DNA of 64,000 nucleotides from Ferranicluibacter rubi (GTDB lineage: Bacteria; Pseudomonadota; Alphaproteobacteria; Rhizobiales; Rhizobiaceae), in assembly GCF_011603255.1 (NCBI RefSeq), contig NZ_JAANCM010000009.1, positions 1 through 64,000 of the forward strand, given 5' to 3'. Positions 56,408-64,000 of this stretch are shown in pieces. Below the pieces are notes generated by a model. That model worked only from the letters and a program-made list of their open reading frames with translations. It had not been told where the DNA came from and did no database searches. Position numbers and translations under genes: made by a program. The number at the start of each line of letters is the position of its first letter. The stretch's first letter is position 1.

Positions 56408-56827
56408 TTGAGTGAGAAGATCGATCTTGGTACCTTCGTTCTTTCCGAAGACGATGAATTCATGAACTCCCAGCAACGGGCTTACTTTAGAGCCAAGTTG
56501 AATGCCTGGAAGAACGATATCCTTCGGGAAGCGCGCGAGACGCTCGGCCACCTTGCCGAAGAGAGCGCCAATCACCCCGATCTCGCCGACCGCGCCTCAT
56601 CGGAAACCGACCGTGCCATCGAGCTTCGGGCACGCGATCGTCAGCGCAAGCTGATCTCCAAGATCGATGCCGCCCTGCAGCGGATCGACGAAGGCACCTA
56701 CGGCTACTGCGAGGAAACCGGTGAACCCATCGGCCTGCGCCGCCTCGACGCCCGCCCTATCGCGACCCTGTCGATCGAAGCACAGGAACGGCACGAGCGC
56801 CGCGAGAAGGTTTATCGCGACGAGTGA
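56408..56827 (+). CDS. dksA: DksA-family RNA polymerase-binding factor, one-cysteine type
   Basis: A 139-residue coiled-coil protein that binds RNA polymerase and works with ppGpp on rRNA and amino-acid promoters. The coiled-coil tip has Asp58-x-x-Asp61-x-Ala63 (the DxxDxA motif). Of the four zinc Cys of E. coli DksA only the first remains (Cys101); the others are Thr104, Ser122 and Ala125, so no zinc is expected. The start is a TTG at 56408 with AGGAG seven bases before it; an in-frame ATG at 56384 would leave almost no leader after the promoter. A terminator follows. Confidence 0.9.
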   Translation: MSEKIDLGTFVLSEDDEFMNSQQRAYFRAKLNAWKNDILREARETLGHLAEESANHPDLADRASSETDRAIELRARDRQRKLISKIDAALQRIDEGTYGYCEETGEPIGLRRLDARPIATLSIEAQERHERREKVYRDE

Positions 56828-56867
56828 GCGTCCTTTTTCGGACGCCGTGCATTCTGAACATCTTCTA

Positions 56868-56893
56868 AATGGTCGCCTTTGGCGGCCATTTTT
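56868..56893 (+). terminator. Terminator of dksA
   Basis: AATGGTCGCC (56868-56877) pairs with GGCGGCCATT (56881-56890) with one wobble, followed by TTT. A smaller stem GCGTCC/GGACGC (56828-56833 with 56840-56845) directly follows the stop codon. Confidence 0.88.
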
Positions 56894-56946
56894 GCGTCAG
56901 GGGACCAGTCCAGGTCGGAAGGCGTCCTGTTACGCGGCGCAATCCA

Positions 56947-57945
56947 TCATGGCTTGCGCTCGTTCCCCATCTCGCTCAGCATCCGGTTCATCTCCTCCTC
57001 AAGCGTCGGCTCGTTACGCGGGGCCGGGCGGGGTGCTTCGATGGACGGGGCGCGGGGCGCGGAGTCGGGTGCCAGACGGCCGAGGTCGCCGGAGATCTGG
57101 GCGTCGAGCAGGCGCTCGAAATCCCGTCCTTCGTCACGGTTGCCGATCTCGGTGCCGGGCGGCTTGGGTCTTGCAGCAGCGGCTGCCGGCTGGGCGGGAG
57201 AGGCGGCTGCAGCCGGCGCGGGGATCTGGGGGAGAACACGCGCGCGGGCGGCTTCGAGAATGTCCTCGGGGGCCTTCCGCCCGGACGGAGCGGCGGCACC
57301 CGCGAGCGATTGCGGCGGTGCTGTCTGGGCCGGTGCGGCGGTGCGGGTTGCCGGCGGCTGTCGGGGCGCGATGGCGTCGTCGCCATAGAGCGCCTGCCCC
57401 ATATTGGAGACTGGCGGCTGTGTCGGGCGTGCTGCCGGGCGAGGGTCCGGCATCGACTGAGCGCGCTGCTCGGGCCTTGGTTCTGTTCGGACTTCCGGGC
57501 GACGCTCCTGCGCGATGCGGGCGGCAGGTGCGGGCAGGGCATCCGGGCGGGCAGGTGCTGCAAGGTTTGCGGCAGAGGGCTGGCCGGCGATCTGCTGTGT
57601 GGCGGGCGGCGCGGCGATGGCCGTCTGTCCAGCCTCGGAGGCGTCCAGTCGCGGCTTGGCGCCGACGATCCGGCTTTCGATGACGATATCGGTCGGACCG
57701 CCGATCATGATCAAGTGCTCGACATCATCCCGGCGCACGAGCACGAGCCGGCGGCGCGTATCCACCGCCGCGGCGTCGAGGACGGCAAGACGCGGCTGGC
57801 GATTCTTGCCGCCGCGGATGAAGGGGGAGGATGCGCGATTGCGCATGAACCAGAGGACGGCCACCAGAGCCAGCAGACCCGCGGCGACGGCCACGGCCGC
57901 GATGATGAACCGACCGCCGTTATTGCCGACGACATCTTCAAACAT
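56947..57945 (-). CDS. FliO-like membrane protein with long Pro/Ala-rich tail
   Basis: A 332-residue protein with one N-terminal membrane helix (about residues 12-34) and a FliO-type domain (about 48-95: RLAVLDAAAVDTRRRLVLVRRDDVEHLIMIGG). FliO helps assemble the flagellar export gate. The remaining 220 residues are low-complexity Ala/Pro/Gln, ending in an acidic helix (TLEEEMNRMLSEMG). It is not in a flagellar cluster; it sits between dksA and cckA. It could be a FliO relative used elsewhere in the envelope. Start ATG at 57945. Confidence 0.68.
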   Translation of the reverse strand: MFEDVVGNNGGRFIIAAVAVAAGLLALVAVLWFMRNRASSPFIRGGKNRQPRLAVLDAAAVDTRRRLVLVRRDDVEHLIMIGGPTDIVIESRIVGAKPRLDASEAGQTAIAAPPATQQIAGQPSAANLAAPARPDALPAPAARIAQERRPEVRTEPRPEQRAQSMPDPRPAARPTQPPVSNMGQALYGDDAIAPRQPPATRTAAPAQTAPPQSLAGAAAPSGRKAPEDILEAARARVLPQIPAPAAAASPAQPAAAAARPKPPGTEIGNRDEGRDFERLLDAQISGDLGRLAPDSAPRAPSIEAPRPAPRNEPTLEEEMNRMLSEMGNERKP

Positions 57946-58287
57946 CTTCGCTCTCCTCGTCTTTTAGGTGCAGCGCATAAGCGACGCTGCGGAATTGGGA
58001 ATTGACGTCTTTTTGCCGGTGGAAACAAGCCGTGAGAACGCGTTGTCCCGGTAAATGGAGCGGTCGCCTGTCGCGTCCAGAGATGGCCGTGCGGAAATCC
58101 GGGCCGATCTACGGAATGTCGGAAACGCCTGCTGACATATGGGCGTCTTCGTCCTGTCGGTCTGTCGACGGCGCGAGGGCGGGAAGGGGAACGAGCCTTG
58201 CCTGCCGAATGACGGGCAAGACGCTACGATACCGAGATTCCTTGTGAATTCGGCGTTAATTCGCCCCACTGACGCCTTGAGAACGCT
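57946..58287. other. Intergenic region between the FliO-like gene and cckA
   Basis: No gene is supported here. It contains one imperfect stem (GCAGCG/CGCTGC near 57972-57992). The first 60 bases should hold the FliO-like gene promoter on the minus strand; no clear hexamers were found there. Confidence 0.4.
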
Positions 58288-58315
58288 TTGTCAGACTGGC
58301 GTCGGCTGATAAAGA
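58288..58315 (+). promoter_or_regulatory. Candidate promoter of cckA
   Basis: TTGTCA (58288-58293) and TAAAGA (58310-58315) with a 16-base spacer, giving a leader of about 70 bases before the chosen ATG at 58393. Confidence 0.4.
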
Positions 58316-58392
58316 GAATCGACCAATGACGTCGCGTGCGCGGACCTTCCATGGGCCGGGCCATTTCAAGCGGCGGGGCAATGAGGACCCTG

Positions 58393-61014
58393 ATGACGAA
58401 ACTGCGACAGGCAGACGAGTATCGCATGCCGATCGTCGATCGGGGAACGCGTCCGGGAACCGTGCTGCGCATCGTGCTTCTGGCGATCGTGCTGATCGCC
58501 TCGGCCGCGGCTTTCGTGATCTTCAAGAACCAGCTCGGCAACGAGGTGGTGCTCGGCATTCTCGGCATCCTCGCGATGGTCGGCATCTTTTTTCTGGTTT
58601 CCGCCGTCATCGGCTTCATCGAGGTCATGCCGCAGTCGCGCCCCGACGAGCTCGCGCGCGCCTTTCTCGACGGGCACCCCGAGGGCACCTTGATCACCGA
58701 CCGAAAGGGCCGGATCGTCTATGCCAATGCGGCCTATGGCGCGCTGACGGGTGCCGACAAGGCGAACGACGTGCAGTCGCTGGAGACCATCCTCTCGCGT
58801 GACCGCGAGGCGACGGAGGCGATCTACCGCCTGACGAACGGCCTGCGTGAGGGCAAGGCCGGACACGAGGAATTCCGCCTGATGAAGCCATTGCGTGCCG
58901 CTGGCGGATCGGCGGGCTCCGGTGCGCACTGGTTTCGCCTGAAGGCCCGCGTGCTGCCGCTTGAGGATGCCGACCGCAATCCGCTCTATATCTGGCAGAT
59001 CTCCGACATCACTGCCGATCGCGACGATCAGGAGCGTTTCTTCAAGGAACTGCAGAACGCGATCGACTATCTCGACCACGCGCCGGCCGGCTTCTTCTCC
59101 GCCGGCAAGAAGGGCGAGATCTTCTACATCAACGCGACGCTGGCCGATTGGCTCGGACTCGATCTGACCAAGTTCCAGCCGGGCTCGATGACGATCGCCG
59201 ATCTGGTGGCCGGCGAGGGACTGGCGCTGGTGCAGTCGGTGCAGGCGGATCCCGGCCTGCGCAAGACGAAGACGCTCGACCTCGATCTGCGCCGATCGAA
59301 CGGGCAGAGCTTTGCCGTGCGCATGGTTCACCGGGTCTCCTCTGCCCGCGACGGTGCGCCCGGCGAAAGCCGGACGATCGTGCTGGCGCGCACGGTGGAC
59401 GAGGAAGCCGATCCTTCGGCCTCGCTTGCGGCCATCCGCTTCACGCGCTTCTTCAACAACACGCCGATGGCGATTGCCTCCGTGGATGGCAACGGCCGCA
59501 TCCTGCGGACCAATGCGCCCTTCCTAAAACTGTTTTCGGGCGTGGTGTCGCAGGACGACATGGAGCGCGGGGCGCTGCTGGAGAGCGTGGCGCGCGTGTC
59601 CGAACGCGGTCGCCTGCAGGAGGCGCTGGCGGCGGCCAAGGACCGGCAGAGCGATATCGCGCCGCTCGACCTGCCGCACCCGACCGACGAGAACCGCTTC
59701 TTCCGTTTCTACGTCAATGCCGTGATCGACCAGAGCGTCGCGAACCAGAGCGAACCGGCGCCGGAAGAGGCCGCCATCGTGTATGCCGTCGAGATTACCG
59801 AGCAGAAAGCGCTGGAAACCCAGATGGCGCAGACGCAGAAGATGAATGCGGTGGGAACGCTCGCCGGCGGCATCGCACACGACTTCAACAATGTGCTGAC
59901 CGCCATCCTGCTCTCCTCCGATCATCTTCTGCTCTCGGCGCGTCCCTCCGACGCGAGCTTTGCCGACCTGATGGAGATCAAGCGGAACGCCAACCGCGCC
60001 GCCGTGCTGGTGCGCCAGCTGCTCGCCTTTTCGCGCAAGCAGACCATGCGCCCGACCGTGCTCAACATGACCGACGTCATCGGCGACCTGCGCATGCTGG
60101 TGGACCGCATGACGGGCACGCATGTGAAGCTGGAAGTGGAATATGGCCGCGACCTCTGGCCGGTACGCACCGATCTCGGGCAGTTCGAGCAAGTGCTGAT
60201 CAACCTTGCGGTCAACGCCCGTGACGCCATGCCAAGTGGTGGCACGATCACGATCCGCACCCGCAATATGCCTGCCGAAGAAGCGGCGGCGCTCAACCGA
60301 CGCGAGCTTCCGGCGGAGGATTTCGTCGTCGTGGAGGTCAGCGACGAGGGGACGGGCATCCCGCCCGAGATCGTCGACAAGATCTTTGAGCCGTTCTTCA
60401 CCACCAAGGAAGTCGGCAAGGGCACGGGCCTCGGCCTCTCCATGGTCTACGGCATCGTCAAGCAGTCCGGCGGCTTCATCTATCCGGAATCCGAAGTCGG
60501 CAAGGGCACCACCTTCCGCATCCTGCTGCCGCGCTTCATCGAGGAGACGATGCCGGCGTCCGGCGAGCCGGGTGCTCTCGACCAGCCGCTGACGCTCGCC
60601 ACCTCGATCCCCCCGAAGGCAGAGGAGCCGACCGACCTCACCGGCGACAGCGCCATCGTCCTCCTCGTCGAGGATGAAGAGGCCGTGCGCCGCGGTGGCA
60701 AGCGCATGCTGGAGACGCGCGGCTACAAGGTCTACGAAGCCGGCTCCGGCGTCGAAGCGCTGGAGGTGATGGAAGAGCTGAACGGCATGGTGGACATCGT
60801 CGTCTCCGATGTCGTCATGCCCGAAATGGACGGTCCGACGCTGCTGCGCGAGCTGCGCAAGACTTATCCCGATCTCAAGTTCATTTTCGTGTCCGGTTAT
60901 GCCGAGGATGCCTTTGCGCGGAACCTGCCGGCGGATGCGAAATTCGGATTTCTGCCGAAGCCGTTCTCGCTGAAGCAGCTGGCGGTGGCCGTGCGCGAGA
61001 TGCTGGATAGCTGA
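58393..61014 (+). CDS. cckA: Cell-cycle hybrid sensor histidine kinase CckA
   Basis: An 873-residue hybrid kinase that phosphorylates CtrA and CpdR through ChpT and is bifunctional. Two membrane helices (about residues 25-44 and 52-77), PAS domains (about 88-205, 215-330 and 350-460), the HisKA motif [13 protein letters not shown] with the phospho-acceptor His496, ATPase motifs [10 protein letters not shown] and DEGTGIPPE and [11 protein letters not shown], and a C-terminal receiver with acceptor Asp806 in [12 protein letters not shown]. The order matches CckA. I chose the ATG at 58393 because GAGG lies six bases before it; ATG 58381 and others upstream are in frame. Confidence 0.92.
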   Translation: MTKLRQADEYRMPIVDRGTRPGTVLRIVLLAIVLIASAAAFVIFKNQLGNEVVLGILGILAMVGIFFLVSAVIGFIEVMPQSRPDELARAFLDGHPEGTLITDRKGRIVYANAAYGALTGADKANDVQSLETILSRDREATEAIYRLTNGLREGKAGHEEFRLMKPLRAAGGSAGSGAHWFRLKARVLPLEDADRNPLYIWQISDITADRDDQERFFKELQNAIDYLDHAPAGFFSAGKKGEIFYINATLADWLGLDLTKFQPGSMTIADLVAGEGLALVQSVQADPGLRKTKTLDLDLRRSNGQSFAVRMVHRVSSARDGAPGESRTIVLARTVDEEADPSASLAAIRFTRFFNNTPMAIASVDGNGRILRTNAPFLKLFSGVVSQDDMERGALLESVARVSERGRLQEALAAAKDRQSDIAPLDLPHPTDENRFFRFYVNAVIDQSVANQSEPAPEEAAIVYAVEITEQKALETQMAQTQKMNAVGTLAGGIAHDFNNVLTAILLSSDHLLLSARPSDASFADLMEIKRNANRAAVLVRQLLAFSRKQTMRPTVLNMTDVIGDLRMLVDRMTGTHVKLEVEYGRDLWPVRTDLGQFEQVLINLAVNARDAMPSGGTITIRTRNMPAEEAAALNRRELPAEDFVVVEVSDEGTGIPPEIVDKIFEPFFTTKEVGKGTGLGLSMVYGIVKQSGGFIYPESEVGKGTTFRILLPRFIEETMPASGEPGALDQPLTLATSIPPKAEEPTDLTGDSAIVLLVEDEEAVRRGGKRMLETRGYKVYEAGSGVEALEVMEELNGMVDIVVSDVVMPEMDGPTLLRELRKTYPDLKFIFVSGYAEDAFARNLPADAKFGFLPKPFSLKQLAVAVREMLDS

Positions 61015-61139
61015 TCTCATGTTCGGCGCGCGCTGGTCCCTCCCGAAATGCGGCTCGGATCAGGTGGCTGCCGAGCGGCTATCTGGCAGCGTCGCCAATG
61101 ACATGACTTCGGCCAATCGCGGCCGGCAATGAATGGGAT

Positions 61140-61616
61140 ATGTCCATGCGCCTTCCCCTGCTTCTGCTCAGCACGCTTTTGATGCTTTTCGCCGCAGCGC
61201 CGTCTTTTGCGGCGACCTACCGGACACCCGAGGCGCTGATCAAGGCGCTCTACCGCTACGACCCCGACGAAACGGACGCCGAAGCGCCGTCGCCCTATAC
61301 GCCCTTCTTCTCGGACGCGCTCAATGCGCGTTTCCAGGCAGACCGCGACAGTACGCCGGAGGGCGAAGTGGGTGCGATCGACTTCGACCCGGTGATCTCC
61401 GGCAATGACGGACGCGCGCGCAAGGTGACGACCAGCCCGCCGATCATCATCGACGACAGGGCCGAGCTGGAGGTGAGCTTCGAGAATGGCGGGCCGGTGA
61501 CGCTCTACTACACGCTGGTGCGGGAGCATGGCGGCTGGAAGGTGGACGATATCGCCAACCAGCAGGGCGATATCCCGTGGAGCCTGTCGGGCCTGTTCAA
61601 CGACGCCAGCCGGTAG
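61140..61616 (+). CDS. DUF3828-type secreted protein
   Basis: A 158-residue protein with a signal peptide (MSMRLPLLLLSTLLML, cleavage after SFA near residue 24). The mature part (TYRTPEALIKALYRYD, ELEVSFENGGPVTLYYTLVREHGGWKVDDI) fits the DUF3828 family of small periplasmic proteins of unknown function. The ATG at 61140 is the start. It lies 125 bases after cckA and is followed by a terminator, convergent with psuG. Confidence 0.75.
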   Translation: MSMRLPLLLLSTLLMLFAAAPSFAATYRTPEALIKALYRYDPDETDAEAPSPYTPFFSDALNARFQADRDSTPEGEVGAIDFDPVISGNDGRARKVTTSPPIIIDDRAELEVSFENGGPVTLYYTLVREHGGWKVDDIANQQGDIPWSLSGLFNDASR

Positions 61617-61634
61617 GGCGGTCGATGTCGGGAT

Positions 61635-61661
61635 GAGGCGGCGCGATGATGACGCCGCCTC
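61635..61661 (+). terminator. Hairpin between the DUF3828 gene and psuG
   Basis: GAGGCGGCG (61635-61643) pairs perfectly with CGCCGCCTC (61653-61661) around nine bases, in the 57-base gap between convergent genes. There is no long T-run. Confidence 0.6.
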
Positions 61662-61673
61662 GTTCCCCGGGTA

Positions 61674-62597
61674 TCACATCATCGCAACGGCGATTTCGGC
61701 GGCGAGGCGTGCATTGTTCTCGACCAGCGCAATGTTGGTTTCGAGGCTGCGGCCATCGGTCAGCTCGAAGATGCTCTGCAGCAGATAGGGCGTGACCGCC
61801 TTGCCGACGATCTTGTCGTGGTCGGCATTGTCGAGCGCGCGGGCAATATAGATCTCCATTTCGTCGCGCGGAATTTCGCTTGTCTCCGGTACCGGGTTGG
61901 CGATCAGCATGCCGCCGTCGATGCCGAGGCGGTCGCGCATCCGCTGAAAGTTGGCGATGGCGGCGGGGCTGTTCAGCATCAGCGGGCTCTTCAGCCCCGA
62001 ATCGCGCGACCAGAAGGCCGGGAAGATGTCGCTGTCATAGGTGACGACCGGCACGCCGCGGGTTTCCAGCACTTCGAGGGTTTTTGGAATATCGAGGATG
62101 GCCTTTGCGCCGGCGCAGACCACGATAACGCCGGTGCGGGCGAGCTCTTCGAGGTCGGCCGAGATGTCGAAGGTCTCCTCGGCCTTGCGGTGCACCCCGC
62201 CGATGCCGCCTGTGGCGAAGACGCGGATGCCGGCGCGGGCGGCGGCGATCATGGTGGCGGCGACGGTGGTCGCGCCCGTGCGGCGTTCGGCGATAGCAAA
62301 GGCAAGGTCGGCGCGCGAGACCTTCATGGCGCCGCGGGTCTGGGCCAGCGCTTCCAGCAGTTCGGCATCGAGACCGATGTGCAGCGTGCCGTCGATGACG
62401 GCGATGGTCGCGGGAACGGCGCCCTGGTCACGGATGATCGCCTCGACGCTGCGGGCCATGTCGAGATTGCCGGGGTAGGGCATGCCATGGGTGATGATGG
62501 TCGATTCCAGCGCGACGATGGCCGAGCCACGTGCCTTGGCGGCGGCGACTTCGGAGGAATAGGCGATCGGCAGATCGTGCGAGATGGGGCGTGTCAT
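61674..62597 (-). CDS. psuG: Pseudouridine-5'-phosphate glycosidase
   Basis: A 307-residue enzyme that cleaves the C-glycosidic bond of pseudouridine 5'-phosphate into uracil and ribose 5-phosphate. Key residues are visible: Glu31 in VALESTIITHGMPYPGN and Lys92 in GAMKVSRADLA, plus DGTLHIG and GGIGGVHR. Length matches E. coli PsuG (312). The start ATG at 62597 overlaps the stop of the kinase gene as ATGA; the two should be translated together. Confidence 0.92.
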   Translation of the reverse strand: MTRPISHDLPIAYSSEVAAAKARGSAIVALESTIITHGMPYPGNLDMARSVEAIIRDQGAVPATIAVIDGTLHIGLDAELLEALAQTRGAMKVSRADLAFAIAERRTGATTVAATMIAAARAGIRVFATGGIGGVHRKAEETFDISADLEELARTGVIVVCAGAKAILDIPKTLEVLETRGVPVVTYDSDIFPAFWSRDSGLKSPLMLNSPAAIANFQRMRDRLGIDGGMLIANPVPETSEIPRDEMEIYIARALDNADHDKIVGKAVTPYLLQSIFELTDGRSLETNIALVENNARLAAEIAVAMM

Positions 62598-63574
62598 GGG
62601 GCATCCTTTTCGGCAATGCGGTGATGAGGCTGTGAAAACAGGATTTCGGCAGGCGACACAAGGTCCAATTCCTGCGCCAGCCGTTCTGGAGAAAGATCGT
62701 CTGCCACCGCCAGCGGCGAGCGGACGGTCACGGCGGCGGCACCCACGCCTGCGCGCAGGCATTCGCCGAGAGCCGCGCCCCGCATCAGGGCGTCGAGGAA
62801 GCCGGCCGCCAGCGCATCTCCGGCGCCGGTCACGTCGCCCAAGGCTTCGATGACAGGGGGGCGCACGGTTGCGACCGCGTCGCCCTTGAAGGCAACGGCC
62901 GCACGGCCGCCACGCGTGACCACCCCGCCGGCAATGCCCGCGCCTCGCAGGATCGCCGGCCAGCCGTCCGCCGTCGTGCTCTTTTCGCCGCCGATCGCGG
63001 CGGCCTCGGCCTCGTTGAGAAACAGAAGGTCGAGATGGGGAAAGGCCGGCCTCAGCCTTTCGACCTTTGCCGGAGAGATGGCGATCGCCGCCGTCCGCGC
63101 ACCTGCTTCCTTCGCCATCCGAAGGGCGGCGGACAGCGTTTCGGCGGGCAGGTTCGCATCGACCAGCACGAGATGCGCCTCGTCAACGAGATCGCGCAAC
63201 GCGCGCTGGCGGAGCCTGCGGGGCGAGAACATCGTGTAGAGATCCATGTCGGCGAGCGCGACGACGAGGTTGCCGTCCGCCTCCAGAATGGCGGTGTAGC
63301 TCGGCGTCCGCCTGTCGAGGAAGGTGAACGCGCGGTCGATGACGCCCGCGGCTTCCGCCGCACGCGCCACCGTTTCCCCCTCCGCATCGCCGCCACGCGG
63401 CGCGACCATGCTGACGGACAGGCCCAGCCGCGCCATGCCGCGTGCCGCGTTGAAACCGCCGCCGCCGGCCTCCTCGAACCAGCGGCCCGGATTGCTGGCG
63501 CCGAGCGTCGTGGTGCTGGCGATACGACCGCGCCGATCGATATGCGCGCCGCCGAAGACGACCACGTTCTTCAT
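62594..63574 (-). CDS. psuK: Pseudouridine kinase, PfkB family
   Basis: A 326-residue PfkB-family sugar kinase, taken as PsuK because it is coupled to psuG. It has the N-terminal GGAHIDRRGR pattern and GGGGFNAARGMARLG, and the C-terminal PfkB signature DVTGAGDALAAGFLDAL with the catalytic Asp. The pair salvages pseudouridine from RNA turnover to uracil. No transporter is adjacent. Start ATG at 63574. Confidence 0.85.
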   Translation of the reverse strand: MKNVVVFGGAHIDRRGRIASTTTLGASNPGRWFEEAGGGGFNAARGMARLGLSVSMVAPRGGDAEGETVARAAEAAGVIDRAFTFLDRRTPSYTAILEADGNLVVALADMDLYTMFSPRRLRQRALRDLVDEAHLVLVDANLPAETLSAALRMAKEAGARTAAIAISPAKVERLRPAFPHLDLLFLNEAEAAAIGGEKSTTADGWPAILRGAGIAGGVVTRGGRAAVAFKGDAVATVRPPVIEALGDVTGAGDALAAGFLDALMRGAALGECLRAGVGAAAVTVRSPLAVADDLSPERLAQELDLVSPAEILFSQPHHRIAEKDAP

Positions 63575-63723
63575 GCGATGTCTCCTGGTGCGAGAACCCC
63601 TACGAACCGATTCGCTCGACCGGACGGAGGGGAGAACGGTTGTACTTCAATGACATGCACAGGGGAGAACATGAACGGAACACAGCTCGAATTCGAATGA
63701 TGAGTCAATGCGTTGAAGGCCTC

Positions 63724-63752
63724 TTGCAGGATGAGAACAAAAAGAGTACATA
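63724..63752 (+). promoter_or_regulatory. recA promoter with LexA (SOS) box
   Basis: TTGCAG (63724-63729) and TACATA (63747-63752) with a 17-base spacer. In the spacer GAAC-AAAAAGA-GTAC (63735-63749) matches the rhizobial SOS box GAAC-N7-GAAC with one mismatch, and its last bases overlap the -10, so LexA binding would block RNA polymerase. Confidence 0.7.
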
Positions 63753-63808
63753 CAGACCAGCGGCGGGTTCATTGCCTCGATTGACCCGATAACCTAAAGG
63801 TGGATGAA

Positions 63809-64000
63809 ATGGCTCAGAACTCTTTGCGGCTCGTAGAGGACAAATCGGTGGATAAAAGCAAGGCGCTGGAAGCAGCACTCTCCCAGATCGAACGGTCGTT
63901 CGGCAAGGGATCGATCATGAAGCTCGGTGGAAAAGACAGTATTGTCGAGATCGAGACCGTTTCGACGGGATCTCTCGGCCTGGATATTGCGCTGGGCATC
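63809..64000 (+). CDS. recA: RecA, N-terminal part (3' end outside window)
   Basis: The first 64 codons of RecA, the strand-exchange and LexA-coprotease protein. The start ATG at 63809 has AAAGGTGG six bases upstream. The sequence [18 protein letters not shown] and [14 protein letters not shown] are exact RecA landmarks; the Walker A loop would follow just beyond the window. Divergent from psuK. Confidence 0.97.
   Translation, partial: MAQNSLRLVEDKSVDKSKALEAALSQIERSFGKGSIMKLGGKDSIVEIETVSTGSLGLDIALGI

Overview
The window is a dense chromosomal segment of an alphaproteobacterium, most likely a member of the Rhizobiaceae (the Rhizobium/Agrobacterium/Ensifer/Shinella group). Evidence for this is the high GC content, a class II DAHP synthase, the CckA cell-cycle kinase, fbc-type petABC, a malic enzyme fused to a phosphotransacetylase-like domain, DUF2865/DUF1003/DUF2059 proteins, a rhizobial-type intergenic palindromic repeat, and a giant coiled-coil protein that looks like the polar growth-ring protein GPR/RgsE. 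I see no phage, IS element, CRISPR array, rRNA or tRNA. Most of the segment is ordinary core genome.

Layout. 1-4.8 kb: end of lpxB, then gph (-), rpiA, a DUF2059 secreted protein and glutathione reductase gor. 4.8-16.9 kb: a LysR regulator with a dyad operator next to a small divergent ORF, aroG (class II DAHP synthase) behind two leader hairpins, DUF1003, a chemoreceptor, an LTA-synthase-type sulfatase, a TolB-like propeller, DUF2865 and the malic enzyme. 17-24.7 kb: an LpxH-like metallophosphoesterase, an MFS transporter, dipeptide epimerase dgcA, and an MlaE-MlaF-MlaD lipid transporter with an auxiliary lipoprotein. 24.8-32.5 kb: BON protein, hemF, a small conserved-looking protein, trmL, two ABC exporter half-transporters behind a leader with a small upstream ORF, and an exo/endonuclease/phosphatase-type membrane protein. 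33-36.5 kb: the cytochrome bc1 operon petABC with a strong terminator, then two small envelope proteins. 36.7-45.8 kb: one 9.1 kb gene for a 3031-residue membrane-anchored coiled-coil protein with an exact 198-bp internal repeat. 46.4-50.3 kb: an Hpt protein, an adrenodoxin-type ferredoxin, a DUF922 HEXXH protease and folP-folB-folK. 50.4-56 kb: a secreted protein, a cytochrome b plus periplasmic molybdopterin oxidoreductase pair, the ycjF-like/ycjX pair and a SixA-like phosphatase. 56.4-64 kb: dksA, a FliO-like gene, cckA, DUF3828, psuG-psuK and the start of recA.

Themes. Several genes serve envelope and polar biology (lpxB, LpxH-like, mla genes, LTA-synthase-like, GPR-like). Phosphorelay biology is represented by CckA, a stand-alone Hpt protein and a SixA-type phosphohistidine phosphatase, with CtrA-like boxes in the intergenic region shared by the Hpt gene and the giant gene and another ahead of the chemoreceptor. 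The least explained items are the recently amplified repeats in the giant gene, the leader (uORF plus hairpins) ahead of the ABC exporter pair, a candidate antisense-side small RNA at 47.3-47.6 kb, and several long perfect dyads in regulatory regions. All names rest on sequence reading only; no database search was run.
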